Positions 49,250 through 60,121 of a DNA stretch of 64,000 nucleotides are shown piece by piece. The notes below the pieces were generated by a model. That model ran no database searches and was not told the DNA's origin. It saw nothing but the letters and a program-made list of their open reading frames with translations. Both the position numbers and the translations under genes were made by a program. Origin of the DNA: Campylorhamphus procurvoides (lineage: Eukaryota > Chordata > Aves > Passeriformes > Dendrocolaptidae); NCBI GenBank assembly GCA_013396655.1, contig WBMV01001237.1, forward strand, positions 952,716 through 1,016,715, in the 5' to 3' direction. Numbering within the stretch: position 1 is the first letter of the stretch; the number at the start of each line of letters is the position of its first letter.

Positions 49250-52200
49250 CAGAGAAGGTTATTTCCCAGCTTTGCTGCTTAAAATTCCTTCCTGAGCTGA
49301 ATTCAGGCACAGTCTAGAGGAACAGAGGGTGTCAATCCACTGAAGAAACAAGCAAGCAAAAACCTGCAGTCTAAATAGTGGTGCTCTTCTTTTAAGTAAG
49401 GTGCAAGACCTTCTTCTAGGGAAATTATTTATGAGTCAGCTCTTTGAGCCACCTGGGAACGGACCTTGTTCCAGTTTGTCAATTAAGAAATAAACTCCTG
49501 GAGTGATTCTGAGCATCTTGGCATTTTCCTCGTGGACTGGAGTCAGCTTTTTTGCTGGTCCTAATTGCCTTCTCCAGTATATCCAGTTATTGCACATTCA
49601 AAACTTCAAGTGGAATAAAACTAGTGGAATACAATACACTCTCTCTGATTCAGGAGTTTAGCACCTGTCAGAATGGGAGAAAGAAAGTTTTGCTTTGTGC
49701 CAAAGAAAATAAAGGCAGAAAGAAGGACCCTTGATAACAAGTAAAGTAAGGGAAGGTTATGGAGGTGGTTAGAATGGAGAGAGAGCATTTGTTCATGCAC
49801 TGTTTGGAATTTGGTCTATCTGCTGATATATTAAACCTGGTTTGAAACCCTTTCACCACTTCCATTCCACCCCAGGAAGAGGGAGCTGATTTGTAAACCT
49901 AAATAGAATATTAGTTATACAAAAATGATATTACACATCAGGAGTTTTGTGTATTAAGCCCAAGTGCAAGATATTAAATATTATTAGAAAGCTATGAAAT
50001 AAAACTAGTTTATAGGTTAAATCACTGCTCTGACTTTTTTAGGACACTCATCAAAATCTACTTACACAAATTAAAACAAAGGAACACATTTGTTGCATGG
50101 TTGCAATTCCTGCTGCCTCAGAATTCTTTTTTATTCCTCGTTGAAAGGCATTTACTTAATTTTTCCTATTCCGTCAGGTAGGTATCATAACTGATTATGT
50201 ACAATAATGATTTGCAACTGTTGATGCATCACTTAGAGTGTAGTTGTTGAAATCACAGTAAACACAGCTGATGGAAGTAGAGGAGTGGAAAGACAAGGAA
50301 GAAAATGGATGTAAATATTAGTGGACCCCAATAAGATTATTGGTTTCTTTTGAGTTGTTTGACAGATAATATGGCAAAGCAAAATGTCCAACTTCAAAAG
50401 CATCACTTGACGAAAATAGGAGAATGTAGCAGAGGAGGAAGAAAATGATGAATGTTACTTTGTTAGAGGAGCAAATCCAATTGTTCTGCATGGTGTTCAT
50501 CATTCCCTTCTCTTTTACAATGTTTGATAATCGTTCATTTAGCTGTAGTAGGCAAAAATCATGTTTAAAGTCTTGTTTCAAGGGTCATCTTTCAAAGCAT
50601 TACACCTTAATAGTTTAAAACTTTATCAGGTTCTGTACAACAATTCAATGTCTGAGGCTTCAAGCAAGTCTCTGAAGAAAGCAGTGAGGAATTTCACTCT
50701 GAACAAGGAGGGCACGATGTATATGCATTGGCATCAGGGCTAAACAGATTTTATAGAAATGCCATGAAGATACTGATCTCCAAAAATAAACACATTGCTG
50801 CAAATACAGGACTTCAAAATAGCAGTGAAACTGAAGCTTTCTGTGATGTTACACTTGGACTGTGAATGTTATTGTTAGGGAGGAAGAGAGGAGAGGACAC
50901 GTGAGTTACAGCATTAAGTCATATCCAGGCTGTTTTACATATACATACAGACGTTTCAGGTAGAAAAAGAAAGGAAGTAAACAAAAATGCTGCATGTAGC
51001 TTTTTTTGGTTTTAAAAAGTTTGTTTATAAAGAATTCATGAGTTCTGTTTCTTTAAAAAGGTGGTGAAAAATGAGGTGCAAATGAGAGATGGAGAGTTTT
51101 GCTGGTAGGTCCCAACCCCTTTAACAGCACCTTCACCCACCCCTTCAAAGTGTTCAGCCAGTCTGAACCTCTTTTGTAGTCTCTAATTTTTTTCTATAAT
51201 ACACAGGGGAGGGGAGGTTTTTCCTGGTTTCTAAGTTAAATTACCATAGCAGATTTCCATGTGCTTTTGGAATGTGACAGAGACTGCCGTTCTGTTCTCG
51301 AGGCAGGTACTGTTTCCTGGAAGATCTTCCCTATTTATTACCTCTATCTCTAATGGAAGATTGCAATTACTATCCGACTTCCAGCAACTCTTTACCCGGA
51401 TCATGACAGCTCTTAATTATGTGTGAAGGAAGAAGTTCTACCCAGAGATATTTCTCAGAGTGAATTGCCTCTGCGATGCACTCAGGCTCAGGGGGGTCTG
51501 CAGCAGGGCTGTTCATCTTGTGCTTCCAATTTGGGTATTTTTGCTTCAGGAGCTGAGAAACTTTGCCTGACTTTTGTTACCAGAATTTGCATTGGGAAGG
51601 AATTTCTGCCACTCCTTTCCCAAAGTTTCTCTCCCTTCTTTTTTTTCTTTTCTGTTAATCAGATTTGGTGCTGTCTATATTTCTTCCTTTCAATAAGTCT
51701 CTTGCAGTCTGCTGCTGAGTGTACTGCTCAACGAAACATCAAGAAATAAGAAATTTCTGATCAAGTTTAATGGTGAATCTTTTTACTCAGCTACATAACT
51801 TTATTACCCTTCAGTTATAAGTGCTGCATTTTCTGTTTAAGTATTTGTTGGTAACAATTTATTCATGTCTGTATTTAAATAAATGTCCCACAATGGCAGT
51901 CATGTTGGAGTTGATTTTCAAAATAATTTCAAGCCTGTAGAAGCTGGCATTTAAAAAATGCCCTATTCCAAGTCATACTAAATCCAAGCCTTTAAATGAT
52001 GTCCAGCTTCAAGACCACCTTCATGAGTCAAGATAACTGAGCCAGGACAGATGTAGGTAAGGTGTTGGGAACTCTGTTGTTTAGTATAGGAGAATATATT
52101 TCAAGTCTGTTGCCCACACAAAGGCAGGAAAAGAAGTTCCAATCTGGTCTCCTTTATGCCAAAAGAGAAACATCCAGTTGGGCTACTGAAGTTTTAAATG

Positions 52201-54248
52201 CACCGTCCATTTTAGGAGGTTTCTGTTTCTGTGGGAAGTTTGGGCTTTATTACATCGATACTTCCAGATAAACTTTTCCCTGAAAATTTCCAGGAAGCTT
52301 TCAGTGTTGTACCACTATTAAATTGTATTTATGGTAGTTTATTAGTTCCTGACCAGTCTCCCATTATTGAGGGTTATTCAATTATGGATGCTCACTCTGA
52401 TTTTTAATAAGCTTTTCTGAATTTGTATTTCAGCATGAGACATAAGATGGCTCAAAATAAACCTCATTTATTAAAGGTAACCTTGACAGCACAAGGTATG
52501 TTAAATTCTAAAATGCAGAGAGTTTCAGGAAAGAGATGATCCCTGGGAACTTGCTTCTAGATATTGACTGGCACTGATGAGCTGACCATTCCCCAGTTGA
52601 TGTGCCACAGGAAACAGCTGCATTTGTGATGCTGGTTTATCTTTGTTTTCTGTTTCTGCTATTGATCTATATAGTTATCAGTAAAGGAGCTGGCCACTTG
52701 CTGGAAAGCTTACATCCCTAGGTAGCAGAGAATGGTCCTGAAAAGGACAGTGGCCTTCCAGCAGCAGTGAAAGCTGAGTTTGAGAAAGCCATGTAAGTGT
52801 TTGTACACTGCTGTTTTCCCATAGTAGGGCCAAGTATTACAGGGACAAGGTCATGCTGATGGCCTCAGTGCAAGGGAACAGCCCAGCTGCTTGGGGGACT
52901 GGAATTACAGGGCTTTTTTTCCTGCCTAATTAGCAATATTACTTTATATTTTGCACATCCCTTTACATGCATTGGGAAGAAGTCTGCAGGGAGCTCATTA
53001 TGTTACCAGCCTTGTAGTTATAGGCTGGCAAAGCTGTAGCTTCAGGGGGGTGGGAGGTGCCTTCAGTGGAAGAAATTCCGTATCCAGACTGAAACACTGC
53101 TGAAAACTTGCAGGAGCTCTGTAGGATGTCTCCTGTGGGGCATGGTTTATCCTGTCCTGTGTGTTCCTGCAGAGTAGCTGTCCAGATGAATCTTCTTGTC
53201 ATACTTTCACTTTGAGATAATGGCTGATGGCAGAATTTTGGCTCAGATGTCCTCTGCTAATGAGTCTCTAACCAATGGATGGCTTTGGGAAGATAAAGGA
53301 GCCAGTGAAACCTTGCTTCTTGCTGCCTTAGTGTGATTTTTCAGAGGCCAGTGTGGTTCCTGGCACTGGGACTTTCTAGCAGTACCGTTTAGTGTGAGGG
53401 GGGGTTATTTTTTCTCCCATTTTTGGTACAAAGTAGGTGAAGCATGACAAAATCCCATTCCCAGCACTCTGCTGTACTAACACACCCCAAACTCTGCTGC
53501 TGAGAGCAAGACAAGAAGTTTCCAAAGAAAGGATATAGAGCACGAGCTTATGGCAACCCTTGGAGGACAATAATGTGACATTTGTTGCCAGAATGTCTGT
53601 CTCGATCTAAGTTCTCTTTGAGTTTTCTTTTTCTGAAGCCTGGATCCTTAAATCAAAAAAAGATGGCACAACATACCTCACAGAATTGTTTTGTGTAACC
53701 ACTTTAAACTGAAGGAAGTGTTGTATCATTGTTTTCTGGCCATCATAGAACTGCACCAAAAGCTGCTCCTCCCAAAGTCTGTGTATCTCTACCCCAGGAA
53801 GATGTTACTGTCTGAAGTCCCAGTTGCTGAAGTTGATCAGCACTTTAAGGAGAATTATTAATCAGAATGTCATGGATGTTCCCCAGTTGATGAATTGCAC
53901 CTTTCTTGCTCTTGCCACCAGCAGATAAATGATTTTGGATTTGTATAGTCATTTTTGGGCACTGCACACCTGTCATCAGCCCATTACCCCATGGAAAAGG
54001 TCACTGTCTAACTTGAGTGATCACAGACATAAGGTGGTGCTATCAACATACCCTTCACTGAAATACAATAGATAGATCCCACAATAATCCAGAATTAAAA
54101 GGGCAGTTTGCAAAAGAATAGTTTTTAACAGTTGGAATTGTGATTATAACTGTGTCATGATATGGCAGTACACTTGAAGATGTACAGCATGCAAACATAC
54201 TTTATGTAATGTATAGTATTAACAGCACATGTAAACAGTAGTTAATAT

Positions 54249-54276
54249 TATAGTTAAAATAATAATTTTAACTATA
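54249..54276. repeat. Perfect 12-bp inverted repeat, 4-base loop
   Basis: TATAGTTAAAAT and ATTTTAACTATA flank AATA. All 12 pairs are Watson-Crick. AT-rich surroundings make cruciform extrusion possible but also raise the chance expectation. Confidence 0.95.
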
Positions 54277-54498
54277 GATAATTTGGTCATAAGTTTGTCT
54301 TCCTTTATGTACAAAAATTGTGCCAAGAAGACTTACTTAATGGAGTGGTAGAGGTTAGTCAGCTTTGCTGTGAGCTGCCCCTTTATGCAGATTTCTATTC
54401 CTCACTTCACTTCAGCTTCCAGCAAACTGCAGAATACTCACTTTGTTCAAGCCTGTGAGTTGCAACTGACTTAATTGCTTAGAAAAATATCTTTGCAG

Positions 54499-54568
54499 GG
54501 CAAAGCAAAAGCAGAAAAGATACTCCAAGAGTGCAGAAGAGTAGACTAACAGAGAATTGGCACAGAAG
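54499..54568 (+). other. Exon-like segment, 70 bp, unknown
   Basis: Acceptor TATCTTTGCAG ends at 54498 and donor AAG/GTAAGC starts at 54569. One frame is open through all 70 bases; its peptide is dominated by K, R, S and Q, as expected from A-rich DNA. Splice signals are fair but the segment is short. A noncoding exon is as likely as a coding one. Confidence 0.15.
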
Positions 54569-54784
54569 GTAAGCCAGTTCAGCGTCCTGTTACTGCGTTA
54601 TTTAATGCAAATGTAGTGTAAATAAAACTAACCAAGCAATTTCCAGTGATGCAAAATACCTTATTCTCGGAGATTCAGGGAAAATTGATGTGAGATCTGA
54701 TTGTAAAATTTCTGAAAAAAAATATACTATTTTCTGCGCTGTACTAGATCTGTTGTTCTAACATGTTCCAACAAAAGACCTCTA

Positions 54785-54808
54785 AAATAACATTTTAAAA
54801 TGTTATTT
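54785..54808. repeat. Perfect 24-bp palindrome without spacer
   Basis: AAATAACATTTT is followed directly by AAAATGTTATTT. The next base pair outward (54784 A, 54809 G) does not pair. A spacerless palindrome of this size is uncommon in unique sequence. Confidence 0.95.
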
Positions 54809-56873
54809 GGATATTCCTTCCAGCCTGGGTATTTCTTCTGCAGTTGTGCTCTGTGGTTTGTAGGATTACAATGCAATCTTGTGTAATTACCATGTCAAAG
54901 GGAGAGGAGAGCTGCCAAGTGTGTCCTAATGTATTTATCAATCTTTACCTGATAGCAGAGTGTTCATTGACTGCACGTGTGACTGACTGGGCGTTCAATT
55001 AGCTTTACTTAAAGGGTTTTAGAATGCAAAACTGGCTCACCCTTAAGTGCTTTGTCTGGAAATAAAGATTACTTGTATACTCTTAATTTCCACATTTAGA
55101 TGTAGTTTACCTTGAGAGAGGAGGACACTTGCGGTTGTGTCCTGGCTGCATTACTACTGATCTGGAAGACAAAAAAGGTAAAAGACCCTTTAATTGCTAC
55201 TGGTGACACAACTGCTGCACTGCTGAGACAGAATAAGGTGCTGTGTGTGCTTCTGAAAGTGTTTCTGAATAACCTGCCTCAGATTTCAAGCCAAGTGTTT
55301 TGATTAGGACAGATGAATAAAACTTTGTTCTGCTGGAGGGGAACTGCTTTAGCGTGTGCCTGGCCTGTCCCTCCTCAGGGCAGCATTGCTGGGTCCAGCC
55401 TTTGTCCTGCTCCCTGCAAAGTACATGGCCTTAAATTCTAGAGCTGCTTGGTGACATGCTGGGCTGCCTGGGTTCAGTTAGGCATGCCAAAGAAATCATA
55501 GTTTAATTTTTACAGCTCTGACTAATTTTAATACTTTTAAAACCTGTTTTCTCGTGGATTTATCATGCCTGGTACTAATCCTTTCTGTCCATGTATGTGT
55601 CATCCTGAGAACATGTGGTTATGTCCTCAGTCATCCTCAAGAGCTTGATAATATCTTTTGGGAAAAGTCAGAGATAGGGAAAAATAATCTATCACAAGTG
55701 AAATCTCATCTCTCTTCATCAGAACAATTGTCACCAGCACGGAGAATCATGGGATAATCTTCTAGCCATAGAAAAAAATACCAACTTTTGATTTTAAATG
55801 ATACGTTTTAAATAATTAGTGATTTTTAATGTCATATCAAGCTACCAACTTTTTAAGAAGTAATGGCTTAATAAACAAATTAATACCTAAAGGAGAAGGA
55901 CATAGATATTCTCAGTTTAAAGATAATCTAGATCTCTGAGTTCAGCCCTGAAGGTAGAATTTGACTGCCAAGGCTGAAAAACAACACACAGACATGAGTA
56001 ACATAAGTAGTATCTGCAACTGTGGCCTGGGACAGGCTGAGCCAGACCTTAAGCTGATCTAGACTGTTGATTCTCTGTGATACCCCCCTGGTACAGCTGT
56101 GATAAGCTGGTATCAGCAAAGACTTTGCACAAGGAAAAATGACTTTTACTGCCTGACCCTCTGAGAAAGAAAGAACTGGGCAAACTCCCATCCTCTTCCT
56201 CAAATATATTTGTTTTCTCTGGCTTAACCTTGATTGCATTTGATTTTTGTCTTGATTTTGATTTGAGTTCAGAATAAAAAGTGTTCTTAGAAATGAGAGG
56301 ATGGGATTAAGGTGAAACAAGGGGTTAAATACACTTATTGCTGTAGATGCTTGGGAATCCTGGCATTAGATATCCTGCAATCTGGGGCTAATGAATGCAT
56401 TCAGAAATGCTGAGTGAAATATGTTTCACATTCTGCAAGACCCTGACAGGTTTCTGAGGCTGTGGCAGTGCCTGGTTTCTCTGATTACTCTTCCAAATTT
56501 GATAATCCTTCAAGAGAGAGGCCATCCCATATGTGCCTAAGCAGCTATTCCAACAGCAGTGCCTGACTAACTGCTGCTGACCATACCTAGCAAAACCATA
56601 TGTTACCCGAGGACTTAACTCTTCATTATGTACATTAAGACATATGTAGTTGAAGATGCATTTTAAAAGCCCTAAGTCTAGTAATATTTTTTTTAATATA
56701 TCATTAATATATTTGCATTTATAGCTGATTAAATGAGGCAAGCATATTCTTAGTGAAAAATGAGTTGAAGTTCACAGAAATGAGTGGGTAATCTATCCAG
56801 GAAGTGAAGAGCCAATGCCTAAATTTCTGAAAGAAAGCCTGGATCAGAGGATTTGCCACGAACTAGCCTGCAA

Positions 56874-56961
56874 ATGATTCCAAAAACAGTTACACTGTCC
56901 TTCTTCTGCCTCATGACAATAACAGGAGTTATGACCAGTTGTGCTGGGGACAATTATTTTG
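56874..56961 (+). other. Signal-peptide-like first-exon candidate
   Basis: ATG at 56874 opens a frame of 29 codons plus one base, ending at the donor TTTTG/GTAAGAAAC (GT at 56962-56963). The peptide has a secretory signal layout: a short n-region with one lysine (MIPK), a hydrophobic core including LSFFCLM and ITGVM, and a small-residue end SCA before G-D, a plausible cleavage point. The start context is poor (C at -3). No downstream exon in the right phase was found: the segments at 58422 and 60064 hit stops when joined in this phase. The TCCTTCTTCTGCCTC tract also acts as a pyrimidine tract for a nearby AG. Protein not recognised. Confidence 0.2.
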
Positions 56962-58169
56962 GTAAGAAACACAGAATTTCTGAGACTATGTGCTGTTTGA
57001 GCTCTTAAGAATCAGCATGCCAAGAGTTGTCAGCTCTCTTTGTAATTCTAAAGCAACTTGTCCCAAATATGAACTGATGTCAGCAGCACAAATGTGTGCG
57101 TAGTCAATTAAAATGGTTTTCAGTTCTTTTAAAATACTCTAACTTCTGCAGTGTTGTTCTTCAGCTCTCACCTCCTCAAGATGAAAAAGCTGCTGAGAGC
57201 ACCTCTGTGTAAGACAGGATGCAAACTGTCTGCTCATCCCAGTGACACTTTGTGGTGACAGTTTCAGCGTCAGCAAATGCAGGAGCAGCTTTGGTACCAG
57301 CATTCCCCGTGCTGTGCTCAATCACTGGGGGCCAAGGTACACGGGAGGGGTGGGCAGTGGGTCAGCAACACTTGTGAAGCAACAGATTTTGCTGGGTACA
57401 GTCATTTCCTGCAGAGAAGGTACCAGATTGAACTGAACAGTGGCTACTATGGGATATCCTGGTCAGCTAAAGGCAGGGGAGCATATAGAAGAATCAGTTG
57501 GGTTTCTTGCTTTGCTTTTAGCCGGCTGCAAAAAACCAATCTCTTTCCAAAGAAGACGGATGGAAGGTTTGGCAAATGTTTATTGTGGAGCAAGTTTCGT
57601 TTCTCGTCACTGCTTCATGTTTCCCTTTTAGAAAGCAATATCGTGTCATTGTGCAAATGTTGCCCCCAATAGGATGTGTTTGGAGGTGGCAGAAGAGGAA
57701 TCTCACTGTCTGCAGACATTTCACTTGTAACCACAGAAGAACTGAAACATTGACGTTAATATTTTTTGAAGTGTGCTGACATTAGGAGTTCTAACAGCTA
57801 TTGAGTCAGAAGCCAGATGGTTGATGAGGGAAATGCAAGTAGCAGGAGACAATTCACACACCCCCCCTTGGAGTACCTGCATCCCCCAGCACTGAGAGAG
57901 TCACCACCCAGGTGACAGTGGAAGCTGCTTAGTGTGTTTAGGAGTGAAAAATGAAAATTTACTCACAGAGGGGAAAAGAATTGCCACAAATGTGTTTTGT
58001 TTGGTCACAAATCATGTGATTGGGGATGATCAACCTTGGTATTTCTGGTTTGATTAATCTGACAGGCTTCTAATCACTTAGTCTGTGGGATGTAGAAGAG
58101 TTTGGGAAGCTGGTGAGAAATACACTGTCACACGATGCCTGAATTATTATGCAGATAAAATTTACCAAC

Positions 58170-58640
58170 TTCCCTCCTCCAGTTTATCCTATTTGGAAAG
58201 ATACATGAAAAATAAATGACTGTTTTTGGTGAGAGCAAGTGCTACTTCATCTAGAATAAGCATTCTGTCAGCTAAAGACTTACAGCATTAGCCATTCTCC
58301 ACCGCTGTTTGCAATCGCTGCTTCTGCTCAGTGTTTTTCATTCTGCTTCTTCCCTGCTCTATTTTCATTTTCAAACCCTCCTCATTTGCTTACTGGCTTT
58401 TTTTTTCCCCCTTTTTTTCAGATAATCTGGAAGGTGAAGAATGACCAGGCAGAACTCAAATGCCATTTTATTGTGTTTAATAGCTGATTAAAAGCGAGCT
58501 GGCCCATCTCTGGTGTTCACGCACAAATGCTCTCTCTAGGGTTTTTTAAATTGAGTCATAATTGCCTGTGCCAAAAGCTGTCAGTACAACAGGATAGAAA
58601 GCAGTCAGCTCTTCTTAGTGTTATATAAAGTTGTCATTTT
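58170..58640. other. Possible conserved noncoding element with strong splice-acceptor-like tract
   Basis: A 21-base pyrimidine run (58399-58418 region) leads to CAG ending at 58421, an excellent acceptor match. The following frame is open for 21 codons to TGA at 58485-58487. The sequence beyond (GCTGATTAAAAGCGAGCTGG, GTTCACGCACAAATGC) is balanced in composition and free of simple repeats, the usual look of constrained vertebrate noncoding DNA with homeodomain-type TTAA/ATTA words. It could be a terminal exon, a regulatory element or neither. Conservation cannot be assessed from one sequence. Confidence 0.25.
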
Positions 58641-59285
58641 GGAAGAATGAGCAATGATAAAGAACTGTTCGAGTGCTTTTGCCCATTTTCACAGTAAACC
58701 ATGATGTTCGTGTTGCTTGTCATGTTGGTCTCTCTTCTAATAAATGAGGTTTCTGGAAGGAAAGAATCCAAAACAAAGCAGTAGGAATTTAAGCACAATA
58801 TATAGGGAAAATAAGGCTGCATTTTTAGAAACACTTCTATCAAACATGCACATTCCTGCCTGCAGTGTAATAATGTATGAAAAGATTTAAGACTTTCATG
58901 TAAAACATGAAATTGAATGTATTTTTTTACCATGGCAGGCACATTAGCAGCATCTAGCTGTACATTTAAAGAATAAAATGTATATAAAACATTCTCAACT
59001 CTGTTCATAATACATAAAACAGAGTATGCTGACTTCCCTAATCACATGTGATTTAGTGGGCAATATAAGGTATATTAATATTTATAGTGTATAAAACCTC
59101 AGCAGAGGATGCTCTCACTGACTTCTGCAGTATCGGTATTTTCAAGTGGACAACAACGTGCCTACTTTGAGAACTCATCTCTTTGCTTTCTCATTAACAT
59201 TCAAATTACTTGGAGGATGATTATTAATGAAAATTGGTGTTGTACAATCTAACCCTGTGGCCACTGTTGTTTTTTAGTAAGCAAT

Positions 59286-59480
59286 AATTTACTCTTGGCT
59301 CTCTGAAACCTGCGAGGTGACGCTTCTGAAATTGTGCATTTCATAACCGTAGCTGAAAATCGGCTTTCAGAGTTCCAGCATCTGTGGCAACATGTGCTCA
59401 TGCATTAATTTGCTGAGTCAATGTTCCAGCTTTCAGATTCACCTCTTTTACTGAGGTGATAACAGCTTTTCTGCAACAGA
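59286..59480. promoter_or_regulatory. Candidate enhancer-like element
   Basis: The stretch contains a MARE/AP-1 type TGCTGAGTCA at 59411-59420 directly after ATGCATTAATT (homeodomain/POU-like). Several CpGs remain (GCGAGGTGACGC, AACCGTAG, ATCGGC) in CpG-poor surroundings. A short foldback CTGAAA/TTTCAG lies at 59353-59370. This packing of factor-type words with retained CpG suggests a regulatory element; it is an inference from texture. Confidence 0.3.
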
Positions 59481-60063
59481 GCTGGCTGCTTTTTCCACCA
59501 CTAACTCATTGTTTTGTATATTATGCTTTAAAAATTTCACAGTGGACAATCCATCCCCATTAAATAGACATAATTTCCCTGGGCTGCTCCTGTGCCTCCT
59601 AGTGCTATTACTTTTCTGTTGTTATCTGACTGCAGATATCCACTGTATAGACATTAGAGTAAGAAAATATGTTCAGCTGACACGCCAGCAGAAACCCACC
59701 TGACTGCAGGCTCTGTAAATCTGCTTTATAAATGCCACTTGCCTTTATAAAATATGAGCAAAACTAAAAATGGTCAAAGTCTTCTGGAAAGCAAAAAATG
59801 CTAGAGCGTAGAGGAGGAAGGTTTAGATAGAAACCATTAGATGTTCTGTGTTTACGTAAACTAAAATAGGAACAGGAGTGCAAGTGTATTCTTATAGATG
59901 ATGGATTCTCAACATGGAAATTGTTCATTATATGCATGTGAGAGCAAACTAGTGTTATGAAGCCATTTACTGTATCTAAAGAGCCTGATTTACTTCAGCT
60001 TTTTGTTCTTCCTGTGTGTGTTAAGTAACATAATATTTATTTGGGATTTATTTTTTTCCCCAG
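59481..60063. other. Unique noncoding sequence
   Basis: A 64-codon plus frame at 59509-59703 encodes a leucine-rich run but has no start context or splice support. Nothing else is recognised. Confidence 0.5.
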
Positions 60064-60121
60064 ATAAATGAGCAAAATGATGAAGACTGGCCACCACAAA
60101 CCATCTATTTCTTTCACCTTT
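60064..60121 (+). other. Exon-like segment, 58 bp, gene unknown
   Basis: Acceptor ATTTATTTTTTTCCCCAG ends at 60063 and donor CTTT/GTAAGTAT starts at 60122; both are close to vertebrate consensus. Only one frame is open (the other two stop at once). It gives a 19-residue peptide with an acidic start (NEQNDEDW) followed by PPQTIYFFHL. Composition is coding-like, but the segment is short enough to be open by chance. No neighbouring exon in matching phase is identified. It could be a cassette exon, part of a noncoding transcript, or a decoy. Confidence 0.25.

Larger units (their letters stand above)
45665..58169. other. Long unique noncoding stretch with candidate elements
   Basis: No recognised gene over 12.5 kb. 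It holds a T/G tract (46136-46200), a small T-rich tandem repeat (48481), a CTCF-like motif (49237), two perfect palindromes (54249, 54785) and two exon-like segments (54499, 56874). The longest frames (130-131 codons at 55928-56320 minus and 57277-57672 plus) show no domain and are overlapped by others. Confidence 0.5.
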
